Shown here: piece after piece, positions 15,963 through 23,301 of the stretch | How positions within the stretch are numbered: the stretch's first letter is position 1 | Layout: every line of letters begins with the position of its first letter | Assembly: GCA_963771015.1 (NCBI GenBank) | Contig: CAVYRN010000005.1 | Coordinates: 930,001 to 994,000 of the forward strand | Source of the DNA: CAVSJJ01 sp963771015 | GTDB lineage: Bacteria; Actinomycetota; Actinomycetes; Actinomycetales; Dermatophilaceae | Length of the DNA: 64,000 nt | Reading direction: 5' to 3' | Notes under the pieces: model-generated | The model's input: only the letters and a program-made list of their open reading frames with translations | What the model was told of the DNA's origin: nothing | Database searches by the model: none | Position numbers and translations under genes: made by a program

Positions 15963-17321
15963 GTGAGCACGACCCCTGACCCCGAGACCGGCGCCCGCGT
16001 GGCCGCGGGCGACCGCGCCCACGTCTTCCACTCCTGGTCCGCGCAGGCGCTGATCGACCCGCTGCCCATCGCCGGGGCGCAGGGGTCGTACTTCTGGGAC
16101 TACCAGGGGAACCGCTACCTCGACTTCTCCAGCCAGCTCGTCAACGTCAACATCGGCTACCAGCACCCCACCCTGGTGGCGGCCATCCAGGAGGCGGCCG
16201 GCCGGATGACGACGCTCGCGCCGACGTTCGCCGAGGCGTCCCGGTCCGAGGCGGCCCGGCTCATCGCCGAGCTCGCCCCGCCGAGGCTCAACAAGGTCTT
16301 CTTCACCAACGGCGGCGCCGAGGCGACCGAGAACGCCATGCGGATGGCCCGCCTGCACACCGGCCGCAACAAGGTGCTGACGGCATACCGCAGCTACCAC
16401 GGCGCGACGAACGGCTCGATCACGGCGACCGGCGACCCGCGGCGCTGGCCGTCCGAGCCGGGGATGCCGGGCATCGTCCACATCTGGGGTCCGTACCCGT
16501 ACCGCTCGGCGTTCCACTCCTCCTCCCCCGAGGAGGAGAAGGACCGGGCGCTGCAGCACCTGCGCGAGACGATCATGGTCGAGGGCCCCTCGACGATCGC
16601 GGCGATCATGCTCGAGACCGTCGTCGGCACCAACGGCGTCCTCGTCCCGCCGGACGGCTACCTCGCCGGTGTCCGTGACATCTGCACCGAGTACGGCATC
16701 GTCTTCATCGCCGACGAGGTCATGGCGGGCTTCGGCCGCTGTGGCGAGTGGTTCGCCGTCGACCACTGGGGCGTCGCGCCCGACCTCATCACGTTCGCCA
16801 AGGGCGTCAACTCCGGCTACGTGCCGCTCGGCGGGGTCGTCATCTCCGACGACATCGCGGCAAGCTTCGAGAAGCGGGCGTTCCCGGGCGGCCTGACCTA
16901 CTCCGGACACCCGTTGGCGTGCGCCTCGGCCGTCGCGTCGATCGGGATCTTCAAGGACGAGCAGATCCTCGAGAACGTCCGGACCGTCGCCGACACCGTC
17001 ATCGCCCCCCGGCTCGCCGAGATCGAGGCGAAGCACCCGAGCGTCGGCGAGGTCCGCGGGCTCGGCTACTTCTGGGCCGTCGAGCTGGTCCGCAGCAAGG
17101 AGACCCGCGAGCCGCTCGTGCCGTTCAACGCCGCGGGCGAGGCGGCCGCGCCGATGGCGAGGTTCACCGCCGCGTGCAAGGCCGAGGGTCTGTGGCCGTT
17201 CACCCACTTCAACCGCACCCACGTCGTGCCCCCGTGCACGACAACCGCCGAGGAGATGGCCCAGGGCCTCGACATCCTCGACAAGGCGCTCGACGCCGCC
17301 GACGAGTTCACCAACGGCTGA
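15963..17321 (+). CDS. Class III PLP-dependent aminotransferase
   Basis: 452 aa, GTG start with GGAAGGACC upstream. Class III hallmarks: GSYFWDYQGNRYLDFSSQ near the N-terminus, TNGGAEATENAMRMAR (cofactor phosphate pocket), ADEVMAGFGR and the Schiff-base Lys in ITFAKGVNSGYVPLGG. Closest in pattern to taurine/beta-alanine/omega-amino-acid:pyruvate transaminases. The exact amino donor cannot be fixed from the sequence. Taurine would fit an organism tuned to sulfonate and sulfite, but no taurine transporter or sulfoacetaldehyde enzyme is in the window. Confidence 0.9.
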   Translation: MSTTPDPETGARVAAGDRAHVFHSWSAQALIDPLPIAGAQGSYFWDYQGNRYLDFSSQLVNVNIGYQHPTLVAAIQEAAGRMTTLAPTFAEASRSEAARLIAELAPPRLNKVFFTNGGAEATENAMRMARLHTGRNKVLTAYRSYHGATNGSITATGDPRRWPSEPGMPGIVHIWGPYPYRSAFHSSSPEEEKDRALQHLRETIMVEGPSTIAAIMLETVVGTNGVLVPPDGYLAGVRDICTEYGIVFIADEVMAGFGRCGEWFAVDHWGVAPDLITFAKGVNSGYVPLGGVVISDDIAASFEKRAFPGGLTYSGHPLACASAVASIGIFKDEQILENVRTVADTVIAPRLAEIEAKHPSVGEVRGLGYFWAVELVRSKETREPLVPFNAAGEAAAPMARFTAACKAEGLWPFTHFNRTHVVPPCTTTAEEMAQGLDILDKALDAADEFTNG

Positions 17322-17340
17322 CCCCGGTGACGGAGTCGGC

Positions 17341-17532
17341 ATGAGCCGGGAGGGCACGATGGTCGGACGCCTGCTGTGCCTGGTCGGCCGGCATGCCTGG
17401 GCGAAGCACCGCAACCCCAAGGTCGGCGGTCCGTCCGGGGTGTACTACGCCTGCCGCCGGTGCGGGAAGGACCGCCTGGACCTTGCGCCCACGCACGACG
17501 ACCCGGGCTCGATCCGCTTCACCAGGCGCTGA
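17341..17532 (+). CDS. Small zinc-ribbon-like protein
   Basis: 63 aa, with GGAG upstream of the ATG at 17341. It has a GRLLCLVGRHAW segment and a YYACRRCGKDR half-ribbon, so a zinc site could use Cys13, His18 and the C-x2-C pair. Short actinobacterial proteins of this type (GRLLCLIGRHxW...CxRCGK) are widespread and uncharacterised. It follows the aminotransferase by 19 bp and may be co-transcribed with it. Confidence 0.65.
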   Translation: MSREGTMVGRLLCLVGRHAWAKHRNPKVGGPSGVYYACRRCGKDRLDLAPTHDDPGSIRFTRR

Positions 17533-17569
17533 GGCAGCCGGGGAGGCAGCCGGGGAGGCACCGGCGGGC

Positions 17570-18043
17570 TCAGCCGAGCAGTCCCTGCACCGCGTCGGCC
17601 AGCGCCGATGGGGTGTCGGCCCCGGCGAGCGCCTCCTCGAGGTCGGGGCGGCGAAGCGCAGTGATGAGCTGCGAGAGGAGGCCGACCTGGCTGCTCGGGT
17701 CGGTCACCATGAGCACAATCGCCAGCCGTACGGCCACGGTGTGGTCGGCCCCGCCCATCTCGCCGAACTCGACCGGGGGGTCCAGCAGGACGGCCGCCAG
17801 GGCCGGGCGGAGGACGTGCTCGGTGTCGGTATGCGGGATGGCCACCGGGAAGGGTGTGGGCAGGCCGGTGGGGAACTCCTTCTCACGTGCGAGCAGGGCA
17901 TCGGCGAACGTGTCGCGCACGAAACCCTGCTGAAGCGCTAGCTCCGCGACGGCTCGTAGTATGCCGTCGGCCGACGTCGCGGGGGGCCGCACGAGTGACA
18001 GCGAGGCCACGACGCGGATCGGGTCCAAGGTGGCGGGGGTCAT
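17570..18043 (-). CDS. gatA: PTS EIIA component, galactitol/fructose type
   Basis: 157 aa. EIIA-2 fold with the phosphorylated His in FPVAIPHTDTEHV and the downstream VRLAIVLMVTDPSSQVGLLSQL region. It accepts the phosphoryl group from HPr and hands it to EIIB. It is third in the order EIIB-EIIC-EIIA on the minus strand. Galactitol-type is preferred because the EIIC is of the Gat family; the sugar is unknown, as no catabolic enzyme or kinase lies nearby. Confidence 0.87.
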   Translation of the reverse strand: MTPATLDPIRVVASLSLVRPPATSADGILRAVAELALQQGFVRDTFADALLAREKEFPTGLPTPFPVAIPHTDTEHVLRPALAAVLLDPPVEFGEMGGADHTVAVRLAIVLMVTDPSSQVGLLSQLITALRRPDLEEALAGADTPSALADAVQGLLG

Positions 18044-18158
18044 GCCAGGGCTCCTTCCGTCGTCCCGGTCGGTCCAGGTCCGGGCAGTCGAGGCGAGGAC
18101 TCGAGCCTGGTCCGGCCGGTCGGGTTGCGACCGGCCGGACGAGGCTGGCAGGGGTTTC

Positions 18159-19634
18159 TCAGGCCGGCGAGGGGGCATCCCCTACACCGGTCGTCGGCGT
18201 TGCCGTCGCACCGGTCGTCGGCGTTGCCGTCGCACCGGTCGTCGGCGTTGCCGTCGCACCGCTCGCGTCGACGTCCGAGTCGTCATCGCGCCGACGGACG
18301 ACCCGACGGATCACCTCGGCGAAGACGAGGGCGAGCACGGCCAGGACGACCAGGGCCACCGGTCCGATCTTGCTGGTGCCCACGAGCAGCCCGGTCAGCG
18401 GGTTCGCGCCGTCCACGAGGGAGGAGATCTCCGACGAGCCGGTCGTGTTCTTGAAGCCCGAGGACAGCGCCACCTGGGTGAAGGTGGCCGACAGCCCGGT
18501 GGCGATGAAGAGGCCGCCACCGATGACGATGGCTCCGCCGATCACCGAGCGGATGATGTTGCCGCGGAAGATCGCCACCATGATGGCGACGATGAAGGGG
18601 ATCGTGGCCAGGTCGACCAGCGGCAGCACGCGGTTGCCGGCGGGAGCCAGCGCGATCGCGACCAGGAGGGTGACCGGAACCAGGATCAGCGAGGTGGCGA
18701 TCACGGACGGCTGGCCGATGGCGATGGCCGAGTCGAGGCCGATGTAGAACTTGCGGCCCGGGAACCGCTTCTCCACGAAGGTGCGCGCGGCGTCAGAGAC
18801 CGGGATGAGTCCTTCCATGAGGATCGCCACCATCCGCGGCAGGATGACCATGATCGCGGCGACGTTGATCCCGAGGCTGAGGATCGCGATCGAGTCGGCG
18901 CGGGGGGCGTCGAAGCCGTATCCGGCCAGGCCGAGCAGCAGACCGATGAACAGGCCGAGGAACAGCGTCTCGCCGAAGATCCCGAAGCGCTTCTGGATGC
19001 TGGCCGGGTCGGCCTTGAGGTTGCGCAGGCCGGGGGTGCGGTCCATGAGCCAGTTGAGTGGCAGCGCGAAGAGTACGTATGGCGCGCTCGTGCCATGCGG
19101 GAACGAGATGTCGGGGAGGTTGAAGTACTTCTGCACCAGCGGTGCCGACCAGTCGGCCAGCGCCAGGGTGATGACCATGGCGGTGCAGGCGGCAAGGATG
19201 CCCCACCAGAAGTTGCCCGTGACGGCTGCCACGAGCGCTCCACCGAGGGCGAAGTGCCAGTAGTTCCAGAGGTCGATATCGAACGTTCGGGTCAGCCCGA
19301 TGGCCAGCAGGACGACGTTCAGCAGCAGACAGACCGGGATGATCGCTGCACCGACCGTGGACCCGAAGGCGATGGCGGCACTGGAGGGCCACCCGACGTC
19401 CACGACGTTGAGGCCGACCGAGAACCGGTTGGCAAGCGCCTCCGCTACGGGGCTGACCTGTCCGAACAGGAGCCCAATGACAAGGTTGATGCCGACGAAG
19501 CCGACACCAATGAGGATGCCGGAGCGCAGCGACTTGGCGAACTTCTGCCCCAGCACGACCGCGAAGATCGTGATGAGGATGGGCAGGACCACGGCGGCTC
19601 CGAGGTCGGTGAGGTACTTCGACACAGCTTCCAT
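18159..19634 (-). CDS. gatC: PTS EIIC component, galactitol type
   Basis: 491 aa, starting at the ATG with AAAGGAGACG rather than the in-frame start 30 bp upstream. The EIIC-GAT family pattern is clear: LGAAVVLPILITIFAVVLGQ, the loop RFSVGLNVVDVGWPS, and IGLDSAIAIGQPSVIATSLI. There are about ten membrane helices. The cytosolic C-terminal tail after about residue 455 is variable and contains a threefold octapeptide repeat. It imports and phosphorylates a hexitol-like or pentitol-like sugar; the specificity is not readable. Confidence 0.9.
   Translation of the reverse strand: MEAVSKYLTDLGAAVVLPILITIFAVVLGQKFAKSLRSGILIGVGFVGINLVIGLLFGQVSPVAEALANRFSVGLNVVDVGWPSSAAIAFGSTVGAAIIPVCLLLNVVLLAIGLTRTFDIDLWNYWHFALGGALVAAVTGNFWWGILAACTAMVITLALADWSAPLVQKYFNLPDISFPHGTSAPYVLFALPLNWLMDRTPGLRNLKADPASIQKRFGIFGETLFLGLFIGLLLGLAGYGFDAPRADSIAILSLGINVAAIMVILPRMVAILMEGLIPVSDAARTFVEKRFPGRKFYIGLDSAIAIGQPSVIATSLILVPVTLLVAIALAPAGNRVLPLVDLATIPFIVAIMVAIFRGNIIRSVIGGAIVIGGGLFIATGLSATFTQVALSSGFKNTTGSSEISSLVDGANPLTGLLVGTSKIGPVALVVLAVLALVFAEVIRRVVRRRDDDSDVDASGATATPTTGATATPTTGATATPTTGVGDAPSPA
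18186..18257 (-). repeat. Three perfect 24-bp tandem copies in the EIIC tail
   Basis: The repeat adds TPTTGATA-type octapeptides to the cytosolic C-terminus of EIIC. It keeps the frame, so copy number can vary without inactivating the gene. Confidence 0.92.
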
Positions 19635-19736
19635 CGACGTCTCCTTTGACGAGTTCGACCCCACCCTGGCTGGCGTGGCGGCCGACTGCTGGTGTGCGTG
19701 GGTACTTCTCGTGGTGCGTGGGTACTGCTGGTGGTG

Positions 19737-20021
19737 TCAGGACGACAGAAGACGGACGATCTCGTCCAGGGCCGCGTCCTTGCCGATCCCCGTGAGGAAC
19801 GCCAGGCCCGCGACGACCGGCACTGTCACGGACTCGGGTACCTGGGTGGTGGCGACGATGACGTCGACGTCGGGGGTGTCGCCGAGCAGGTCCATGACCT
19901 TGCCCTGACGCACGTCCACGTCGATGCCGTTGGCAGCGCAGTGCTCGGCGATGATCTTGGCCACGACGGTGGACGTCGCGACGCCGGTGCCGCAGATGAC
20001 GAGCAGGCTCTTGCTGGGCAT
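19737..20021 (-). CDS. gatB: PTS EIIB component, galactitol type
   Basis: 94 aa. The phosphocysteine sits at the N-terminus in LLVICGTGVATST, followed by the EIIB P-loop-like fold and DVIVATTQVPESV. It takes phosphate from EIIA and passes it to the sugar at EIIC. First gene of the PTS transcript, with AGGAGATCGC before the ATG. The 103-bp gap to gatC contains two copies of GTGCGTGGGTACT and no terminator. Confidence 0.88.
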   Translation of the reverse strand: MPSKSLLVICGTGVATSTVVAKIIAEHCAANGIDVDVRQGKVMDLLGDTPDVDVIVATTQVPESVTVPVVAGLAFLTGIGKDAALDEIVRLLSS

Positions 20022-20208
20022 GCGATCTCCTCAGGGGAACTGGACGGTCGCCGCGGTCGGGTGACCGCTGGGCGGCGACGCCGGTGCGTGCTCCCGGGTC
20101 GCCGGGCTGGCTACCGGTCGGGGTGGGACCGAGGTGGAGAGCGGCCACAGCAGGGGCTGCCTGGCGATCCCGGCGTCCCGGCTGCTCACGCGTCTCGTCC
20201 TCTCCGAT

Positions 20209-20226
20209 GTGCTCACATATGTGCAC
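20209..20226. promoter_or_regulatory. Near-palindromic operator in the PTS leader
   Basis: GTGCTCACATATGTGCAC, a perfect 10-bp core CACATATGTG with nearly symmetric flanks. It lies just downstream of the predicted transcription start of the PTS operon, where a repressor of the DeoR/SorC or GntR type would block transcription. No regulator gene is adjacent. Confidence 0.5.
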
Positions 20227-20249
20227 CTGGGCATCACGAATGTTCGCAA

Positions 20250-20277
20250 AGTATACCGACCAGATCGACCCTGTCCA
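20250..20277 (-). promoter_or_regulatory. Predicted sigma-A promoter of the PTS operon
   Basis: On the minus strand TGGACA, a 16-bp spacer, then TATACT. The -35 box overlaps the inverted repeat TGTCC-AGA-GGACA (20272-20284), a second possible operator. The leader to gatB would be about 220 nt. Confidence 0.5.
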
Positions 20278-20284
20278 GAGGACA

Positions 20285-20459
20285 CAGGGACAATGATGTG
20301 CGGCGCTCGGACCCGTCGTCGGCTCCCACCTGCGGAGTCTGCGGCTGACGCTGCTGCCAGCCGTTGCCGCTCGCCGACCGTCCGCCCTGGATGGGCAGCC
20401 TCGAGCCCGCCGGCAACGCTCGACGGGTGGGCCCAGGATGACGACCTGGTCGCCACCCG
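20285..20459. other. Non-coding gap upstream of the PTS promoter
   Basis: No reading frame or hairpin I can support; part of the 438-bp gap between gatB and the phosphatase-like gene. Confidence 0.5.
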
Positions 20460-21932
20460 TCAGAGCAGATAGACGAAGCCCGGCCCCTCGTCGCGGTAGG
20501 GGATGCCGAGCGCGTCCAGCGCCGGCCGCCACGAGCCCGTCACGGTCGGGTCCGAGCCCTCGAAGCCGTGGTCAGCCGTCAGAAGGATGGCCACGTCGTC
20601 GAGCACCCCCATGAAGTCGAGGTGGTCGAGGAACGTCCCGAGCCGGGCATCCGCCTGCCGCATGGCGTCGCGGGCCATCTCGGACCGAGGGCCGGCGCCG
20701 TGCTGCCCCGCGTCGGTGACGATGTTGGCCCACCAGGTCAACCGAGGCGCGACCGCCGGGTCGGCCCATAGCTGGAGGACCTGCTGAACCCCGGCGTCGT
20801 CGACCTGCACGGCCCAGGAGTACGACGGGTCGGTGAGGAAGGCCGGATCGCCGAGGAAGGGGGAGCTCCGGGGGTCGGGGAGCATGTCGGACATCGAGTC
20901 GGCCCCGTTGCCGCCGGCGTCCCGGATGAGCCCCATCGTCGAGTAGTCCGCGCCGCGGTCGATGGCCTCGTCGATGCTGGCGGTGCGCGGCATACCCGTC
21001 GCGGGGACGTGGTCCCCGACCATCTCGAAGACGGTCCGGACCCCGGGCCGCAGCCACTCCCCGCTGCGATGCCAGGTCGACTCGTCGTTGGGTACGACCC
21101 GTTCGCCGGTGGCCCGGTCGTAGTAGACGTTGCCGAGGACCCCGTGCCGGCCCGGCCCCACCCCCGTGAGGATCGACGTGTGGTTGGTCAGCGTGACGCT
21201 GGGGAACTCGGCGAGTGCGCCGCCGCGCAGCGCCAGCCCGCGCTCGATGAGCCGGGCGACGTTGGGGAGCGCCCCACTCTCCGCGAGCGACAGGATCTCG
21301 CCGCAGTGCGCTCCGTCCCAGAGGATCCCGACGACGTGCTTCGGCCGCCCGGCCGACAGGTCGAGGTATGCCGTGAGCGGCGCTCCGTCGAGCGCCGAGC
21401 CGCGGCCGTCGAGGAGGTCCCCCTCCGGCACCCCCGCAAGGAGCGCCATCGTCGGGCCGACGTCCACGAGCCGGGCATAGGCATCGAGGAACCCCATCCG
21501 GTGAACACCCGCCCCGCTCATGATGAGCGGAGCTCGCGACTGGATGACGTCGAGGGATCCGTGCTCCCCGACGTGGCCGCCCTCGTCGGGGAAGTAGTGC
21601 CGCGGCGAGTGGACGACGGCGAGGTCGGGGCTGCGGTCGGGGTCGGCGAAGAGCGAGAGGATGCGGCGAGCGGCGAGCGGGTATGCGTTGTCGGTCGAGG
21701 ACCTCGGTGAGGGGTTGGCGCGCTCAGCCTCGTAGGGCAGGAAGGCCATCGGGTCCTCGCCACCGATGGGGTCGACGCCGTCGAGCACGGTGCGGCCGCC
21801 GTCGAGGCCGAGCGCGACGCGCCCGAGGTGGTTCGCGGCATGGGCCGCGCCGTCGTCGACCCAGACGACGAGATCGACGATGGTCGAGAGCGAGGGGTGG
21901 CACAGGGCGTCGATGACGACGTCGCGGCTCAT
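20460..21932 (-). CDS. Alkaline-phosphatase-superfamily enzyme with apparently permuted order
   Basis: 490 aa. Superfamily motifs are present, but the order is odd. Residues about 110-185 read like the C-terminal part of the fold (EGGHVGEHGSLDVIQSRAPL, then VDVGPTMALLAGVP). Residues from about 215 read like its N-terminal part (GILWDGAHCGEILSLAES, then FPSVTLTNHTSILTGVGPGR with the catalytic Thr, HGVLGN). The protein ends shortly after the metal motif TADHGFEG. This suggests a circular permutation of a phosphodiesterase/nucleotide pyrophosphatase-type domain. No signal peptide is evident. The substrate is unknown. The divergent operator at 21998 lies 66 bp upstream, so it may belong to the sulfide regulon. 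Confidence 0.78.
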   Translation of the reverse strand: MSRDVVIDALCHPSLSTIVDLVVWVDDGAAHAANHLGRVALGLDGGRTVLDGVDPIGGEDPMAFLPYEAERANPSPRSSTDNAYPLAARRILSLFADPDRSPDLAVVHSPRHYFPDEGGHVGEHGSLDVIQSRAPLIMSGAGVHRMGFLDAYARLVDVGPTMALLAGVPEGDLLDGRGSALDGAPLTAYLDLSAGRPKHVVGILWDGAHCGEILSLAESGALPNVARLIERGLALRGGALAEFPSVTLTNHTSILTGVGPGRHGVLGNVYYDRATGERVVPNDESTWHRSGEWLRPGVRTVFEMVGDHVPATGMPRTASIDEAIDRGADYSTMGLIRDAGGNGADSMSDMLPDPRSSPFLGDPAFLTDPSYSWAVQVDDAGVQQVLQLWADPAVAPRLTWWANIVTDAGQHGAGPRSEMARDAMRQADARLGTFLDHLDFMGVLDDVAILLTADHGFEGSDPTVTGSWRPALDALGIPYRDEGPGFVYLL

Positions 21933-21988
21933 GGCGGCCACTGTAAGCGGCCCGGATCGATGGGACGGACACCACACTCCGACACCGC

Positions 21989-22016
21989 TTGAACTAGATA
22001 CCCCTAGGGGTATAGA
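21989..22016 (+). promoter_or_regulatory. Promoter of the second small Cys-rich gene
   Basis: TTGAAC, a 16-bp spacer, then TATAGA. The CstR-type palindrome fills the spacer and reaches into the -10 box, as expected for direct repression. Confidence 0.55.
21998..22013. promoter_or_regulatory. CstR/CsoR-type operator, site 7
   Basis: Perfect ATACCCC-TA-GGGGTAT, over 10 kb from the main cluster. It lies between the phosphatase-like gene (minus) and the small Cys-rich gene (plus). Confidence 0.83.
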
Positions 22017-22103
22017 TTTCTCCTACCGCCGAATCCCTCGGCGGCTGTCGACCATGACGTCCGAGTCACCTCCGACGACAGCCTGTTCCCCCAAGGAGTC
22101 GCC

Positions 22104-22274
22104 ATGTGCAGCCCGGCCCCCTGTCCCTCCTGTCACAAGACCACCTGGCGCGGGTGCGGCATGCACGTCGACGCCGTCATGGTCAACGTCGCCCCGGAGA
22201 ACCGGTGCGAGTGCTCGGCCGCTCCGGTCCAGCCCGCCGCCTGGTTCCCGCGCCGGACCGCGGACTACCGCTAG
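22104..22274 (+). CDS. Small Cys-rich protein, family B (paralogue of 7797-7961)
   Basis: 56 aa, with AAGGAGTCGCC before the ATG. Cysteines are at 2, 7, 10, 18, 35 and 37, with the block KTTWRGCGMHVDAVM shared with the protein at 7797-7961 and RCEC in place of RC. The C-terminus (AAWFPRRTADYR) is unrelated to the paralogue. Six Cys plus His21 could form a zinc site or serve as thiols that carry sulfane sulfur. The promoter overlaps a CstR-type operator, so induction by sulfide or persulfide is expected. Function unknown. Confidence 0.78.
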   Translation: MCSPAPCPSCHKTTWRGCGMHVDAVMVNVAPENRCECSAAPVQPAAWFPRRTADYR

Positions 22275-22306
22275 GAGCCCGCGACTCCGCGCCCGGTCAC
22301 TGAGCC

Positions 22307-22351
22307 GAGTTCGCGGCATACCCCGAGGTGGTCTGGGTATGCCGCGAACTC
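22307..22351 (+). terminator. Terminator built from an inverted GGCATAC/GTATGCC pair
   Basis: Perfect 17-bp arms (GAGTTCGCGGCATACCC and complement) around an 11-nt loop, 32 bp after the small Cys-rich gene. It contains one copy of the dispersed heptamer in each arm. Confidence 0.8.
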
Positions 22352-22358
22352 TTGTCTC

Positions 22359-22397
22359 GGGCCCGGCGGGACCTCCCCTGAAGGTCCCGCCGGGCCC
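22359..22397 (-). terminator. Hairpin terminator of the secreted repeat-protein gene
   Basis: About 16-bp arms starting GGGCCCGGCGGGACC, 28 bp beyond the stop of the minus-strand gene. It is back to back with the preceding plus-strand terminator. Confidence 0.72.
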
Positions 22398-22425
22398 CTG
22401 CTCGCCCCGCCCTGGCCGGCCGGGC

Positions 22426-22968
22426 TCAGAGCGCCCCGAGCGAGGACGACGTCGCCGTCGCCGGGCCGGTGGGCAGCTTCGGCGGCGTGACCCCACACGT
22501 GTCGGCGGCCGCGACGAGCTTGCGGGCGAGGTCCCGGCGGTCGGCCTTCGTGAGCCGGCCGAGCGGCCGGGTGAGACCGGTGTCCTGGAGGCAGGTGATC
22601 TGCTCCTGGGTCAGGCCGTTCCAGAAGGCCGCCACCGGGCCGAGCTTCGGCAGCTCGACGTTGCAGGTCGCTGCCGCGGTCTTGACGTCGGCCCGGAGCG
22701 CGCGGCGCTGCTCAAGGGTGAGCGGGCCGACCGGCCTGGTGAGGTTGGCGTCCTTGAGGCACGCCTGCTGGGTGTCGGTGAGGCTGCCCCACCAGTCGCG
22801 CAGGCCCTTGGCCTTGGCGACGGGGCCTGCGTCGGTCGTGGTGACGGCGGAGACGACGTCGGTGACGGGGGCGGCCCCGGCCGACGACGCGGTGGCCAGA
22901 GCCACGCCGCCGCCCGCGAGAACCGCGCCGATCGCCGTGGTCGCGATGACGGATCGCGGAATGCGCAT
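22426..22968 (-). CDS. Secreted protein with two Cys-paired repeats
   Basis: 180 aa. A Sec signal peptide (positive N-terminus, hydrophobic core TTAIGAVLAGGGVALATA, cleavage near AGA-A). The mature part holds two about 50-residue repeats: WWGSLTDTQQACLKDANLTR to TCNVELPK, and FWNGLTQEQITCLQDTGLTR to TCGVTPPK. Each has one Cys in the first helix and one near its end, so each repeat could form an internal disulfide. Pattern W/F-W-x-L-T-x2-Q-x2-C-L. I do not recognise the family. The gene is divergent from a two-component system and may be its target. Confidence 0.75.
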   Translation of the reverse strand: MRIPRSVIATTAIGAVLAGGGVALATASSAGAAPVTDVVSAVTTTDAGPVAKAKGLRDWWGSLTDTQQACLKDANLTRPVGPLTLEQRRALRADVKTAAATCNVELPKLGPVAAFWNGLTQEQITCLQDTGLTRPLGRLTKADRRDLARKLVAAADTCGVTPPKLPTGPATATSSSLGAL

Positions 22969-23102
22969 GAGTGGTCCTTCCCTGAGGTGTCCGGCGGTTC
23001 CGGACATGACCAGCCTGCGGCGCCCGGCTCGCGGCGACTCCAAGGCTTCCTCGTGATCACCTGGAGAGCCCAGACGCGGCATACCCCTGGCCTCTGCCCC
23101 GC

Positions 23103-23233
23103 CCCCGCACCCACCCTCCCGATTCGAGGTAATCCGGTCCCGTCTCGGGGTACCCGAATACCTCGACCCCGCACCCACCCTCCCGATTCGAGGTAATCCG
23201 GTCCCGTCACGGGGTACCCGAATACCTCGACCC
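23103..23233. repeat. Paired hairpin repeat, locus 1
   Basis: Two copies with a 64-bp period. Each contains TCGAGGTAATCCG and, about 20 bp later, CCGAATACCTCGA, which pair with two mismatches. The same unit occurs twice at 55863-55974. It lies in a divergent gap between the secreted repeat-protein gene and a response regulator. The rest of the 333-bp gap shows no gene. Confidence 0.85.
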
Positions 23234-23301
23234 GCGGATCTCCAGGAAGTCGCGAGAAATCCTCCAGACAGGACCGACCCACCTCTGGCAGGTTGGGAGC
23301 C

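Noticed and set aside
23103..23233. Two-copy repeat as a CRISPR array
   Set aside because: Only two units, the spacers are identical, and no cas gene is present.
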